A DNA stretch of 64,000 nt from the NCBI GenBank assembly GCA_034435455.1, contig DAOTXL010000128.1, positions 1 through 64,000 of the forward strand, given 5' to 3'. Source of the DNA: DAOTXL01 sp034435455. GTDB lineage: Bacteria; Chloroflexota; Anaerolineae; JAAYZQ01. The notes below the pieces were generated by a model, which ran no database searches, had not been told where the DNA came from, and worked only from the letters and a program-made list of their open reading frames with translations. Positions 46,874 to 54,911 of the stretch are shown here, piece after piece. The stretch's first letter is position 1, and each line of letters begins with the position of its first letter. The position numbers were made by a program, and so were the translations under genes.

Positions 46874-49483
46874 TTACGGGGCGGTGACGAACTCAAAGAC
46901 TGCGAAGGTCGGGATGCTCACCACGTTCGAGACGATCGCCACTTCCAGCTTGTTCGAGCCGGCTTCCAGCTTGCCGGTCACGTCGGCGGGGATGACCACC
47001 TGCCACTTGCCCTCTTCGACGGCGGTGGCCATGCCGGTTGCGACCAGCGCGCCCTTGGCGTCAAACAGCAGGTACTTGACCTCTTTCAGGTTGTCGGTGG
47101 GGTACGGCTCATCCTGGAAGGTGATATACACATCAAACGCGGCCTCTTCCCCGATCTTCACCTGGCCGGGACCATCGATCTCGGCGGTGGCCAGCATCGG
47201 TGTACCAAAGCGGTTCCACTTGTCGGCGGTGTCCGCAAAGTCGGGGTTGCGCAGCAGCGACAGCGTCTGCTCGACAGGGAAGGCCTTGTTCAGGTAGTAG
47301 GGGCCGGTTCCGACCCAGAAGTGACCCTGTAGGCTGTACCAGCTCTTCAGGTTAGCCCAGCGGGCCGCCGCTTCGTCGGCGGTGACGTAGGCTTCCAGGG
47401 TCGGCGTAAAGTACAGCGACGGGCTGGCCACTTTGGCGTCCAGGTGCTTCTTCAGGACCTCCAGGCTGGGGCCGGCGATGTAGCTCATCCACTCGATCTG
47501 GTTGGCATCCGCCTTGTCGGCCGAGAAGGCCAGCTCACCCGCCCCATCGGCCAACGCTCCCAGGGCGATGGTGTGCCACGGCGCCTGACCGTAATCGTAG
47601 CTCGGCCACCAGGTCGCCACCATCAATTCGGCATCCAGGTAGAAGGTGTCGTCGTAGGTCTCGATCGTCAGCGGGTCGGTGGACAGGATCTTGACGCCCT
47701 TGAAGTGCGCCAGGAACGCTTCCAGGGTGGAGGCGGCCGCTTCGTCGTACAGGGCGCTCTCCGGTTTGCCCCGGTCGAACTGCATGATCATGTACATCAC
47801 AAAGTCGCCGACCGACAGCGGGCTCCCGTCGTGCCACTTGACCGTCTGGAACAGGTCCTTGGGATAGGTGACCACGACCTTGGTGTTGGCCGTCTGGGTC
47901 TGGGTGAACTTTTCGGCAGCGGTGATGAACTTCTGGTTCGTCGCGTCCCAGTCCACCCAGGCGTCGCCCGGCACCTCGATGCTCGGCACGAACTCCAGCG
48001 TCAGCCAGTCCAGCGTCTTGGCCACAGGCAGCCCTTCCTTGACATAGACCTGGGCCGACTCGATCCGCTGCGGCCAGACCAGGCCGGTGTACGGGTCCGG
48101 GATTACCCCCACGTCGCCCGTGGCCCGGATCGGCATCATGTCATAGATCCAGTTGCTGCCGGCCACCGGGTTCCAGGGGTCGACCAGGATGCCCGGCTGG
48201 GCGATGCGGATGGTGCCACCTTCCTGGCCTTTCCAGCGGATGGTGTACGGATACAGGCGGGAGCCGGAGATGCCACCCGCCAGGTCATAGGCGACCTCGA
48301 TGTTGGCGTTCATCGGGCTGAAGCTCAACTGGTCCACGAGCCAGGCGCGCACCGAATCCTGGAGCGAGAGGCGCATGGCCTTCTTGAACAGCTCGGCCCG
48401 CTCCTCCAGCGTGGTAAATTCGTTGTTGCGCAGTTTCAGGCCCACCTCGTCATACTCGGGCGCCGGGGTATAGGCCTGGTGCAGCGGGATGGGGTAGTCG
48501 TAAGGCATGTAGAAGAAGGCAAAGTTGCTGCCATCGTCGCGGCTGATGGCGGTGGTGATCCAGCCGCCGGTGTAGATGTTCCACAGGCCGTCGGCCGGGT
48601 TGCTCTGCACCCAGATGGGCGAGGCCTCGGAGCGGGTCTTGTACTGGCGGTCTACGGTAAAGCCGACCGTTTCGAGCTGATTGGCCACATAGTCGCCGAT
48701 CTGCCGGCGCTCATCCTCGGTGCGGATGACCATGACGATGGTCACCGGCTGGCCGTTGTACTGCCACTTGCCGTCCGCCCCCAGCGTCGCGCCATGGGAC
48801 TCCATCTGGGCAGTGATGACCTCTTTCGCCTTCTCCGGGTTGTAGGCGTAGTAGGCTTCCAGCTCGCGGGCCGTGTCCACATAGCGGGCATAGTCGGCAA
48901 AGGCGGAGTTCAGGCAGAACAGCTTGGTCTTCCCCAGGCCGCTGTAGATCTCCTGGACGATGTGGCTGCGGTCAACCAGCCAGTTCATGGCTTCACGGAT
49001 CTTGGGATCGCCAAAGGGGTTCAGCCGTCCGTCGGTAAAGTTCAAGACGGGGTTGAAGGTCAGTTCGGTGTAGGAGCCGTAGGAGTTGATATAGCTCAAT
49101 TTCGGGTCGGACTTGACGGTCTCAAACACCGCCGCGTCGGCTACGCCATAGGCATAGACGTCAAGCTGACCGGCCTGGATCTGCTTGACCGCGGCTTCGG
49201 CGGAATCAATGGAGGTAAAGACGATCATGTCGGCCCAGCCACCCTTGCGCGTCACCGGGACGGGGGTGGGGGTCACCTCGACGATCTGCGTCGCGACGAT
49301 GGTCTTTTCGACCTCAACGGTCTGGACGACCGTCTTTTCTTCGCCGGGCACGACCTTGGTCTGCTCCACGACAACGGTCTGAACGATGGTGCTGGGTTCA
49401 GGCGTGGGCCCGCAGGCAGCCAACACAAGCGGGGCGATCATCACCAGGACCGCGAGGATCGCCAATTTCTTGTTCGAAAACAT
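46874..49483 (-). CDS. Solute-binding lipoprotein (SBP_bac_5 type) with circularly permuted order
   Basis: 869 residues. Lipoprotein signal peptide ending LVLAACG, Val/Thr-rich linker (~25-78), then C-terminal-type motifs come first: IQAGQLDVYA (103-112) and NPFGDPKIREAMNWLVDR (155-172). The segment EGGTIRIAQPG (421) that normally starts the mature protein comes next, followed by VKWHDGSPLSVGDF (548-561) and GTGPYYLNKA (725-734), and a C-terminal beta-sandwich-like part (~770-869). In ordinary peptide-binding proteins the WHDG and GTGPY motifs precede the PF.D..R.A...DR motif. AAGGAGGAGACA precedes the ATG at 49483. First gene of the operon. Confidence 0.88.
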   Translation of the reverse strand: MFSNKKLAILAVLVMIAPLVLAACGPTPEPSTIVQTVVVEQTKVVPGEEKTVVQTVEVEKTIVATQIVEVTPTPVPVTRKGGWADMIVFTSIDSAEAAVKQIQAGQLDVYAYGVADAAVFETVKSDPKLSYINSYGSYTELTFNPVLNFTDGRLNPFGDPKIREAMNWLVDRSHIVQEIYSGLGKTKLFCLNSAFADYARYVDTARELEAYYAYNPEKAKEVITAQMESHGATLGADGKWQYNGQPVTIVMVIRTEDERRQIGDYVANQLETVGFTVDRQYKTRSEASPIWVQSNPADGLWNIYTGGWITTAISRDDGSNFAFFYMPYDYPIPLHQAYTPAPEYDEVGLKLRNNEFTTLEERAELFKKAMRLSLQDSVRAWLVDQLSFSPMNANIEVAYDLAGGISGSRLYPYTIRWKGQEGGTIRIAQPGILVDPWNPVAGSNWIYDMMPIRATGDVGVIPDPYTGLVWPQRIESAQVYVKEGLPVAKTLDWLTLEFVPSIEVPGDAWVDWDATNQKFITAAEKFTQTQTANTKVVVTYPKDLFQTVKWHDGSPLSVGDFVMYMIMQFDRGKPESALYDEAAASTLEAFLAHFKGVKILSTDPLTIETYDDTFYLDAELMVATWWPSYDYGQAPWHTIALGALADGAGELAFSADKADANQIEWMSYIAGPSLEVLKKHLDAKVASPSLYFTPTLEAYVTADEAAARWANLKSWYSLQGHFWVGTGPYYLNKAFPVEQTLSLLRNPDFADTADKWNRFGTPMLATAEIDGPGQVKIGEEAAFDVYITFQDEPYPTDNLKEVKYLLFDAKGALVATGMATAVEEGKWQVVIPADVTGKLEAGSNKLEVAIVSNVVSIPTFAVFEFVTAP

Positions 49484-49644
49484 TGTCTCCTCCTTCTTTT
49501 TCTTTGGGTTGGATTTTGCGTTTTTCAGGCGCGGGGATCCTGTTCTCAAAATGGTCCCGCCTCATCACCTCCCCCTTTATGTTCCCCTCACAGGCCCTAT
49601 GGCCGCCTGCTTCGGGTCTTGTTCCCGGTAGACGAAGCATCTTT

Positions 49645-49673
49645 ATCATACCATATTCTGAGGACAAAGTCAA
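49645..49673 (-). promoter_or_regulatory. Promoter of the first peptide-transporter operon
   Basis: Minus strand TTGACT (49668-49673), 17-bp spacer, TATGAT (49645-49650) preceded by TGG. Leaves a ~155-nt 5' leader. Confidence 0.75.
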
Positions 49674-49716
49674 GAGCGGCGTGGCATTTTGTAACTGCCC
49701 TGCCGCTTTCCAGATG

Positions 49717-49745
49717 TTGCCTTCTTGGTCAAACGGTGTTATACT
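49717..49745 (+). promoter_or_regulatory. Promoter of the cytochrome operon
   Basis: TTGCCT (49717-49722), 17-bp spacer, TATACT (49740-49745) preceded by TGT. Divergent from the transporter promoter 44 bp away. Confidence 0.65.
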
Positions 49746-49781
49746 TTTGTTCTGGGTAGCTGCTCAGGTGGGCGACTTGGA

Positions 49782-49814
49782 AAGTGCCAGACACCTGAGA
49801 GGTCCCTGGCACTT
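49782..49814 (+). other. Leader hairpin before the cytochrome genes
   Basis: AAGTGCCAG pairs with CTGGCACTT (9 bp), with an inner ACCT-GAG-AGGT stem. It lies in the predicted 5' leader and ends 10 nt before the ATG at 49825; no clear SD follows. It could control translation, or be a chance repeat. The rest of the 341-bp divergent gap (49484-49824) holds only the two promoters. Confidence 0.45.
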
Positions 49815-49824
49815 GTACTATCCG

Positions 49825-50538
49825 ATGAGCAAGAAACAACGCTTCTTCCTGGTGGGGGCGAGCGCCATCCTGGCCGTGCTGGCGGCCTTGTCTGTGGCCA
49901 CGGCCCAGTCGCCCCTTGGCCACAACCGAGAGAGCGGCATGGCCCCGCAAGAGCGGCTGGCCAAACCGCAGCTATCCGATCCGCCCAGGCAGATCGAGAT
50001 CGGCCACGTCGAATATTGGATGTCGTGCATGGTCTGTCACGGCGATCGGGGCCAGGGGCTGACCGACGAATGGCGCAGCGTCCTCGACCCGGAGGATATG
50101 AACTGCTGGCAGTCCAAATGCCATGCGCCCAACCACCCCCCGGAGGGGTTTGAAATCCCCCAGCAGTCGCCGATGGTGATCGGGCCGGGGGCACTGTCCG
50201 GCTACCGGACGGCGGCCGACCTGTTCAACTATCTGCGCGTCAAGATGCCGTGGGCCTTTCCCGGCCTGTTCGACGAGGAAACCTACTGGAACCTGACTGC
50301 TTATCTGGCCGAGGCGAACGGCGTGGACCTGCCGGCCAGGCCCCTGGGGCCGGACAATGGCGATGAGGTGCTTCTCATCCCCAACCTGCCGCAAGCGCCC
50401 CACCCCGCTATTGCCGGGGAACAGATCGTGGCCGGCATGGTGGCCGGTCTGCTGTTCCTGGGGGCAGCCCTGTACTGGGCGGCCCACAGGCCCTGGCCGG
50501 GTGTGGCAGAGGGGGCAAGGGATGAAAAAGAGGGGTAG
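49825..50538 (+). CDS. Membrane-anchored diheme cytochrome c, first copy
   Basis: 237 residues. N-terminal signal/anchor (~8-27), heme motif CMVCH (Cys68, Cys71, His72), and a second possible heme site CWQSKCH with CX4CH spacing (Cys94, Cys99, His100). Near the C-terminus is another hydrophobic helix (IVAGMVAGLLFLGAALYWA). The block HGDRGQGLTDEWR after the first heme recurs in the next gene. Likely electron acceptor of the Rieske/cytochrome b complex encoded downstream. No SD is obvious at this ATG. Confidence 0.85.
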   Translation: MSKKQRFFLVGASAILAVLAALSVATAQSPLGHNRESGMAPQERLAKPQLSDPPRQIEIGHVEYWMSCMVCHGDRGQGLTDEWRSVLDPEDMNCWQSKCHAPNHPPEGFEIPQQSPMVIGPGALSGYRTAADLFNYLRVKMPWAFPGLFDEETYWNLTAYLAEANGVDLPARPLGPDNGDEVLLIPNLPQAPHPAIAGEQIVAGMVAGLLFLGAALYWAAHRPWPGVAEGARDEKEG

Positions 50539-51190
50539 CCTTCCACCCGGCCGGGCTGGCCGGGCGGGGCTGGCTTTCCTGGGCCTCTGCCTTCTGGTCA
50601 CGGGGCAGGTGTCGGCCGGGCCGGCCCCTTCTCCGCCCGATCCGACGCCGCAGCCGGGCCTGGACCGGCTGGCCATACCGCCGTTGCCCGAATCGCCCAC
50701 GCCGGTGGACCGGGGCCGCCGTCTGTACTATTTCCACTGTATGCCCTGTCACGGCGACCGGGGCCAGGGCCTGACCGACGAGTGGCGGCAAGTGTGGGTG
50801 GAAGACCATCGGAACTGCTGGGGGCGGGGCTGCCATGCCGGCAGATCGGACCTGGATGCCTTTTATCTGCCCCATTACGTGCCGCCGGTGATCGGCTCCC
50901 CCTCTGCCCTGCACGCCTTTCCAACTGCCGGGGATCTGTTTGCCTTTTTGCAGGAGAAACATCCGCCCCAGCGGCCCGGTGCTCTCTCGGAGGCAGAGAA
51001 CTGGGCGCTGACCGCCTTTCTGTGGCAGGAGAACGGTCGGCCGCTGCCGGACCGGCTGGCCGGCTCGCAGGCGGGCCATGGCCGGGCTGCCGGCAGCGAT
51101 CTGCTCCTGGCGACCTTGTTGCCCCTGCTGGCCCTGCTCCTGGTGCGCCGACAAAAAAGCTCCGGGAGGACTCGATGCAAATCAAAATAG
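50522..51190 (+). CDS. Diheme cytochrome c, second copy
   Basis: 222 residues. Signal helix (~14-32), Pro-rich linker, heme motif CMPCH (Cys73, Cys76, His77) and a second CWGRGCH with CX4CH spacing (Cys99, Cys104, His105), then a C-terminal helix (LLLATLLPLLALLLV). It shares HGDRGQGLTDEWR and the position of both heme motifs with the gene just upstream, so the pair arose by duplication. Overlaps its neighbours by 17 and 16 nt. Confidence 0.85.
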   Translation: MKKRGSLPPGRAGRAGLAFLGLCLLVTGQVSAGPAPSPPDPTPQPGLDRLAIPPLPESPTPVDRGRRLYYFHCMPCHGDRGQGLTDEWRQVWVEDHRNCWGRGCHAGRSDLDAFYLPHYVPPVIGSPSALHAFPTAGDLFAFLQEKHPPQRPGALSEAENWALTAFLWQENGRPLPDRLAGSQAGHGRAAGSDLLLATLLPLLALLLVRRQKSSGRTRCKSK

Positions 51191-51633
51191 ACCGCCGTGC
51201 GTTCCTGACCTGGCTGGCCAGAGGTTCCGTGACCACGGCCATTGTCGCCGCCGCCGGCCAGGTGGCCCGCTTTCTCTCCTACCGGCCCCCGACCACCACT
51301 TCGACCATCCTGCCCGTTGGTCAGGCAGGGGATTACGCGCCGGGCGATCGGGTCTATGTGGCCGATGCCAGGGTCTATGTGGGCCGCGATGAGGGAGGGC
51401 TGTACGCCCTGGATGCCGTCTGTCCCCATCTGGGCTGTCTGGTGGAACCGCTGGAAGGGGGAGGGTTCCTCTGCCCTTGCCACGGCAGCCGTTTCGACCG
51501 GGCGGGAGGTGTCGAGACCGGGCCGGCGACCAAACCGTTGCGCTACCTGGCCCTGTGGTGGGACCAGGAGCGGGGGCAGCTTTTCGTTGACCGGGCCAAA
51601 GAGGTGGAAGCTACCGTCCGCCTGAGCCTCTGA
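51175..51633 (+). CDS. Rieske iron-sulfur protein
   Basis: 152 residues. N-terminal twin-Arg-like start (DRRAFLTWLARGS) and one transmembrane helix, then the Rieske fold with 2Fe-2S ligands in CPHLGC and CPCHGSRFD. Transfers electrons from menaquinol oxidised at cytochrome b to cytochrome c. Overlaps the second cytochrome gene by 16 nt. Confidence 0.93.
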   Translation: MQIKIDRRAFLTWLARGSVTTAIVAAAGQVARFLSYRPPTTTSTILPVGQAGDYAPGDRVYVADARVYVGRDEGGLYALDAVCPHLGCLVEPLEGGGFLCPCHGSRFDRAGGVETGPATKPLRYLALWWDQERGQLFVDRAKEVEATVRLSL

Positions 51634-51652
51634 ACGTTCGAGAAAAGAAGCC

Positions 51653-52666
51653 GTGTCGAAACGCCGCCCCAACTTTTTCTACCACCTACACCCGCCGACC
51701 ATTCCCGCCCGCGAGGTCCGGTGGAGCTACACCTTTGGTCTGGGTGGCATCTCGTTGCTGCTCTTGCTCGTTTTGGGTGTCACCGGCCTGATCGAGATGT
51801 TCCTCTATGTGCCTACGCCGGAGGCCGCCCACGAGACGATCCGCCAGATCACCTACCTGGCTCCCTCTGGCTGGCTATGGCGCAACCTGCACTTTTGGGC
51901 CGGGCAACTCCTGGTGGGGACGGTGGTCCTGCACATGGCCCGTGTCCTGTTCAGCGGCGGTTACAAGGACCGCCGTTTGAACTGGCTTATCGGCCTGGCG
52001 CTGCTGGTCCTGACCCTCTTGTTCGATTTTACCGGCTATGTGTTGCGCTGGGACCAGGACACGGCCTGGGCGCTGATGGTGGGCACCAATCTGATCAAAG
52101 AGATCCCCGGAGCCGGCAGCTTTTTGTATCGGCTCTTGGTGGGGGGAGAGCAGATCGGGGCGCCGGCCCTGATCCGCTTTTACACCTGGCACGTGCTGGG
52201 GTTGGGGTTGGTGGTTGCGGTCCTGGTGACATGGCACCTTTTTCGCGTTCGTCGGGATGGGGGCATCTCTCACCTCGCCCAGGAGCCTCGGGTGGGCCGC
52301 GAGCAGTTGGTGCGTCAGGAGGTGATCGCCACGCTGCTCACCCTGGCCGGCCTGTTCGGGTTGAGCCTGGCGGTCCCCGCGCCTCTCGGCCCGCCCTACG
52401 ACCCCACCGCTTTTGTCGCCGAACCGCGCGCCCCCTGGTTCTTTCTGTGGATCCAGGAGCTGTTGCGCCTGGCCCCTCCCTTTCTGGCCGGGGTGTTGAC
52501 GCCTCTGCTCGTCCTGCTGGTGCTGGCCATGATGCCCTACACCCTCGACCGCAGCCAGGAGGGCGTCGCCCGCTGGTTCAATCGGCCGGGGCGCGCTGCC
52601 CAGGTCCTTTTTCTCCTCATCCTGGTCACGGTTCTGGCCCTGATCGTGCGGGGTGCTCTGCGCTGA
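51653..52666 (+). CDS. Cytochrome b (fused N- and C-terminal domains) of a bc-type complex
   Basis: 337 residues, about seven helices. The four heme ligands are His80 and His180 with His94 and His195 (NLHFWAGQ, VVLHMAR, FYTWHVLG, VTWHLFR). The C-terminal part has APWFFLWIQELLR where cytochrome b normally has the Qo motif PEW(Y/F). Four helices plus a subunit-IV-like part in one chain, shorter than mitochondrial cytochrome b. GTG start at 51653, 19 nt after the Rieske stop. Menaquinol as donor is inferred. Confidence 0.9.
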   Translation: MSKRRPNFFYHLHPPTIPAREVRWSYTFGLGGISLLLLLVLGVTGLIEMFLYVPTPEAAHETIRQITYLAPSGWLWRNLHFWAGQLLVGTVVLHMARVLFSGGYKDRRLNWLIGLALLVLTLLFDFTGYVLRWDQDTAWALMVGTNLIKEIPGAGSFLYRLLVGGEQIGAPALIRFYTWHVLGLGLVVAVLVTWHLFRVRRDGGISHLAQEPRVGREQLVRQEVIATLLTLAGLFGLSLAVPAPLGPPYDPTAFVAEPRAPWFFLWIQELLRLAPPFLAGVLTPLLVLLVLAMMPYTLDRSQEGVARWFNRPGRAAQVLFLLILVTVLALIVRGALR

Positions 52667-52671
52667 CCCTT

Positions 52672-53799
52672 CTACCGGGACCTTTCCCGGCATTCCTCCA
52701 GGTGCACCGGGTCAAACCCCCGAAACAGGCACTCGACCGCATACTCGCCGCCGGGTGATTCGGCCCTCACCAGCACATACCCTCCCCAGCGGGCCAGGCG
52801 GGTGACGCGGGGCGAGCCGTGCCACCTCTCCTGCCGGGCCTGGAGCCAGGCCCGCAACTCTTCGCCCACCGTGAAGGCGCAGCGAAGGCAGTCGGGGGGG
52901 GTCTGGCCGGAGGTGAGGAAGGCCGGGAGCCCCTGGGTGTAGGGCAGGCCGGCATCGTAGCAAAAGGAGATCTGCTCGGCCACGACCCGGCAGAGGATCC
53001 AGGTCCCGTTGTCAAACTCGGCGACCACCAGGACGGTGTCGGAAACGCTCAGGTCCACCATGCCGATAGACAGGTCATACTGTTCGCTCATCCGGTCGCG
53101 CACGGCCGAGAGGGCGTTGTAATTGATCCCCGTCTTCAGGCTGAGGTCAAACAGATCGCCGGGGTAGGTGCGGCCGGTGCGGATCGCCTCGTGGACCAGT
53201 TGGGGGGGCAGGCGCAGGGGCTTGTTCACGATGTTATCGCTGAAAAGGCCGACGACTATCACCAATGGCAGGGGAATCACCAGCAGGAACCGGCCCCGCT
53301 CCCGCAGGCGACCCTGGCCATCGGTCTCGGCCACAAGCCCTTCGAGGCGGTATGGCTGGAGCAGGCCCAGGGCCCCCAGGAGCAACAGGATGAAAAAGCC
53401 GGCCAGCATCATGCCGGTGGCAGCCGCCCGGCTGAAGGGGTAGATGGGCAGCCCCCAGGAACGGGGGTCGGCCAGCCACAGGGTCAGGGTGCGGCCCTCG
53501 TAGGGCACATGGCCGATCACCAGGGTCATCAGGCCGCCGACGATCAGCCAGATCAGGGCGCTGGCCCAGGCCCGACCGGCCCAGGCGGCCAGCCAGCCTC
53601 CCAGCCCCCCCAGCAGCCCCAGGGCCAGGCTTCCGGCGAGCAAACTGGGGTAGGCCAGCCGCACGTGGCTGAGGGCCAGAAAAATGGCGTCGGAAGCCCA
53701 CACTCCCAACGCCAGAGCCAGGCCGGACAGCAAACCGTTGAGCAGGCCCAGCCGCAGATCAAGACGCCGGCAGGGGGCGTCCGAATTGGGAACGGCCAT
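52672..53799 (-). CDS. Polytopic membrane protein of unknown function
   Basis: 375 residues. About six hydrophobic helices up to residue ~195, then a ~180-residue soluble C-terminal domain (GRTYPGDLFDLSLKTGINYN onward) with scattered cysteines (ILCRVV, ISFCYD, PPDCLRCAF). The last gene of the second peptide-transporter operon, 3 nt after the OppC-like stop, and convergent with cytochrome b. I do not recognise the family. Confidence 0.75.
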   Translation of the reverse strand: MAVPNSDAPCRRLDLRLGLLNGLLSGLALALGVWASDAIFLALSHVRLAYPSLLAGSLALGLLGGLGGWLAAWAGRAWASALIWLIVGGLMTLVIGHVPYEGRTLTLWLADPRSWGLPIYPFSRAAATGMMLAGFFILLLLGALGLLQPYRLEGLVAETDGQGRLRERGRFLLVIPLPLVIVVGLFSDNIVNKPLRLPPQLVHEAIRTGRTYPGDLFDLSLKTGINYNALSAVRDRMSEQYDLSIGMVDLSVSDTVLVVAEFDNGTWILCRVVAEQISFCYDAGLPYTQGLPAFLTSGQTPPDCLRCAFTVGEELRAWLQARQERWHGSPRVTRLARWGGYVLVRAESPGGEYAVECLFRGFDPVHLEECRERSR

Positions 53800-53802
53800 G
53801 GG

Positions 53803-54876
53803 CTATCCCCGGATGCTGCGCAACCTCGGGTCCAGGATATCGCGCATGGCGTCGCCGATCAGGTTCCAGCCCAGGCCAAAGATGATCAGGGCCGAGCCGG
53901 GGAAGACGATGATGTACCAATAGGTGTCCAGGCTCATGATCCAGTCCCGGGCAAAACTGATGATCTGGCCCCAGTCGGCGTAGCCGATCTCGGTGCCCAC
54001 CCCCAGGAAGCTCAGGGCGGCAAAGGAGAGGACGGCATCCCCCAGCCGGAAGGAGGCCAGCACCAGGATGGGGTAGATGACGTTGGGCAGGATATGGCGG
54101 ATGATCAGCCGGCCATCCTTAGCCCCGATCACGCGGCCGGCCAGGACATAATCCCGCTCCTTGGCCGACAGGATATCCCCGCGCACCACCCGGGCGTAGC
54201 GCGTCCAGCCAAATACGATCAGGGCGATGGTGGGGGGCCAGATGCTGCGGCCGAACTTGGGCACCAGGATCGAAGACAGGGTGAGGGCGGCCAGCAGAAA
54301 CGGGAAGGCCATAAAGATCTCGGTGATACGCATCAGCAGGTCGTCCAGCCATCCCCCATAGAAGGCAGAGATCGAGCCCACGATCAACCCGATGAGCACG
54401 GTGCTAAAGGTGACAACGATGCCGGCGAACAAGGCCGTGCGCGCTCCCCAGACGACCCCATACCAGATGTCGAACTGGCCGCTGGTGGTGCCCATCAGAT
54501 GGACCCAGTGGTCCTTGCCGGTCAGGATCGGGTACCAGAATGGAAGAACGTCCGGGACGCTCATTTTCCACTCCGTGCCGGGAGGCTGGGGTTTGGGGCC
54601 AAAGCCGTCGCGGGGAATCAGGTAGGGATCGCCGGCCACTTTGACAGGAGGAGCGAGCACAGGGGCCAAGATGGCCATCAGGATAAAAAGGGTGACAATG
54701 CCCAAACCGGCTACCGAGAGGGGATTGGTGAACAGGCCGTGCAGCAAACGATACCACTCCGGCCCCAGCAGCTTGCGCAGCCCGGTTACTTCCGGCAAAG
54801 TCCAGGCCGCTACATCGTCCCGGGTGATCGTCCGCCGGCCGGGAAGTTGACGGCCCACCATTGTTTCTGTTGCCAT
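53803..54876 (-). CDS. Peptide ABC permease (OppC-like), second system
   Basis: 357 residues. TM1 (~55-77) after a soluble N-terminus, a medium extracytoplasmic loop (~85-155), then the permease core with the EAA loop LAGRVIGAKDGRLIIRHILP. Ends LDPRLRSIRG, typical of OppC. Normal to slightly long; lacks the large insertion of the first system's OppC. Confidence 0.93.
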   Translation of the reverse strand: MATETMVGRQLPGRRTITRDDVAAWTLPEVTGLRKLLGPEWYRLLHGLFTNPLSVAGLGIVTLFILMAILAPVLAPPVKVAGDPYLIPRDGFGPKPQPPGTEWKMSVPDVLPFWYPILTGKDHWVHLMGTTSGQFDIWYGVVWGARTALFAGIVVTFSTVLIGLIVGSISAFYGGWLDDLLMRITEIFMAFPFLLAALTLSSILVPKFGRSIWPPTIALIVFGWTRYARVVRGDILSAKERDYVLAGRVIGAKDGRLIIRHILPNVIYPILVLASFRLGDAVLSFAALSFLGVGTEIGYADWGQIISFARDWIMSLDTYWYIIVFPGSALIIFGLGWNLIGDAMRDILDPRLRSIRG

Positions 54877-54911
54877 TCAACACCTCATTCGTTCAATCTG
54901 ATCCTCTGGCC

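Noticed and set aside
47444..49759. A 771-codon open frame on the plus strand opposite the binding-protein gene
   Set aside because: High-GC antisense shadow; its translation is rich in His, Gly and Arg repeats and has no domain, while the minus strand encodes a clear lipoprotein.
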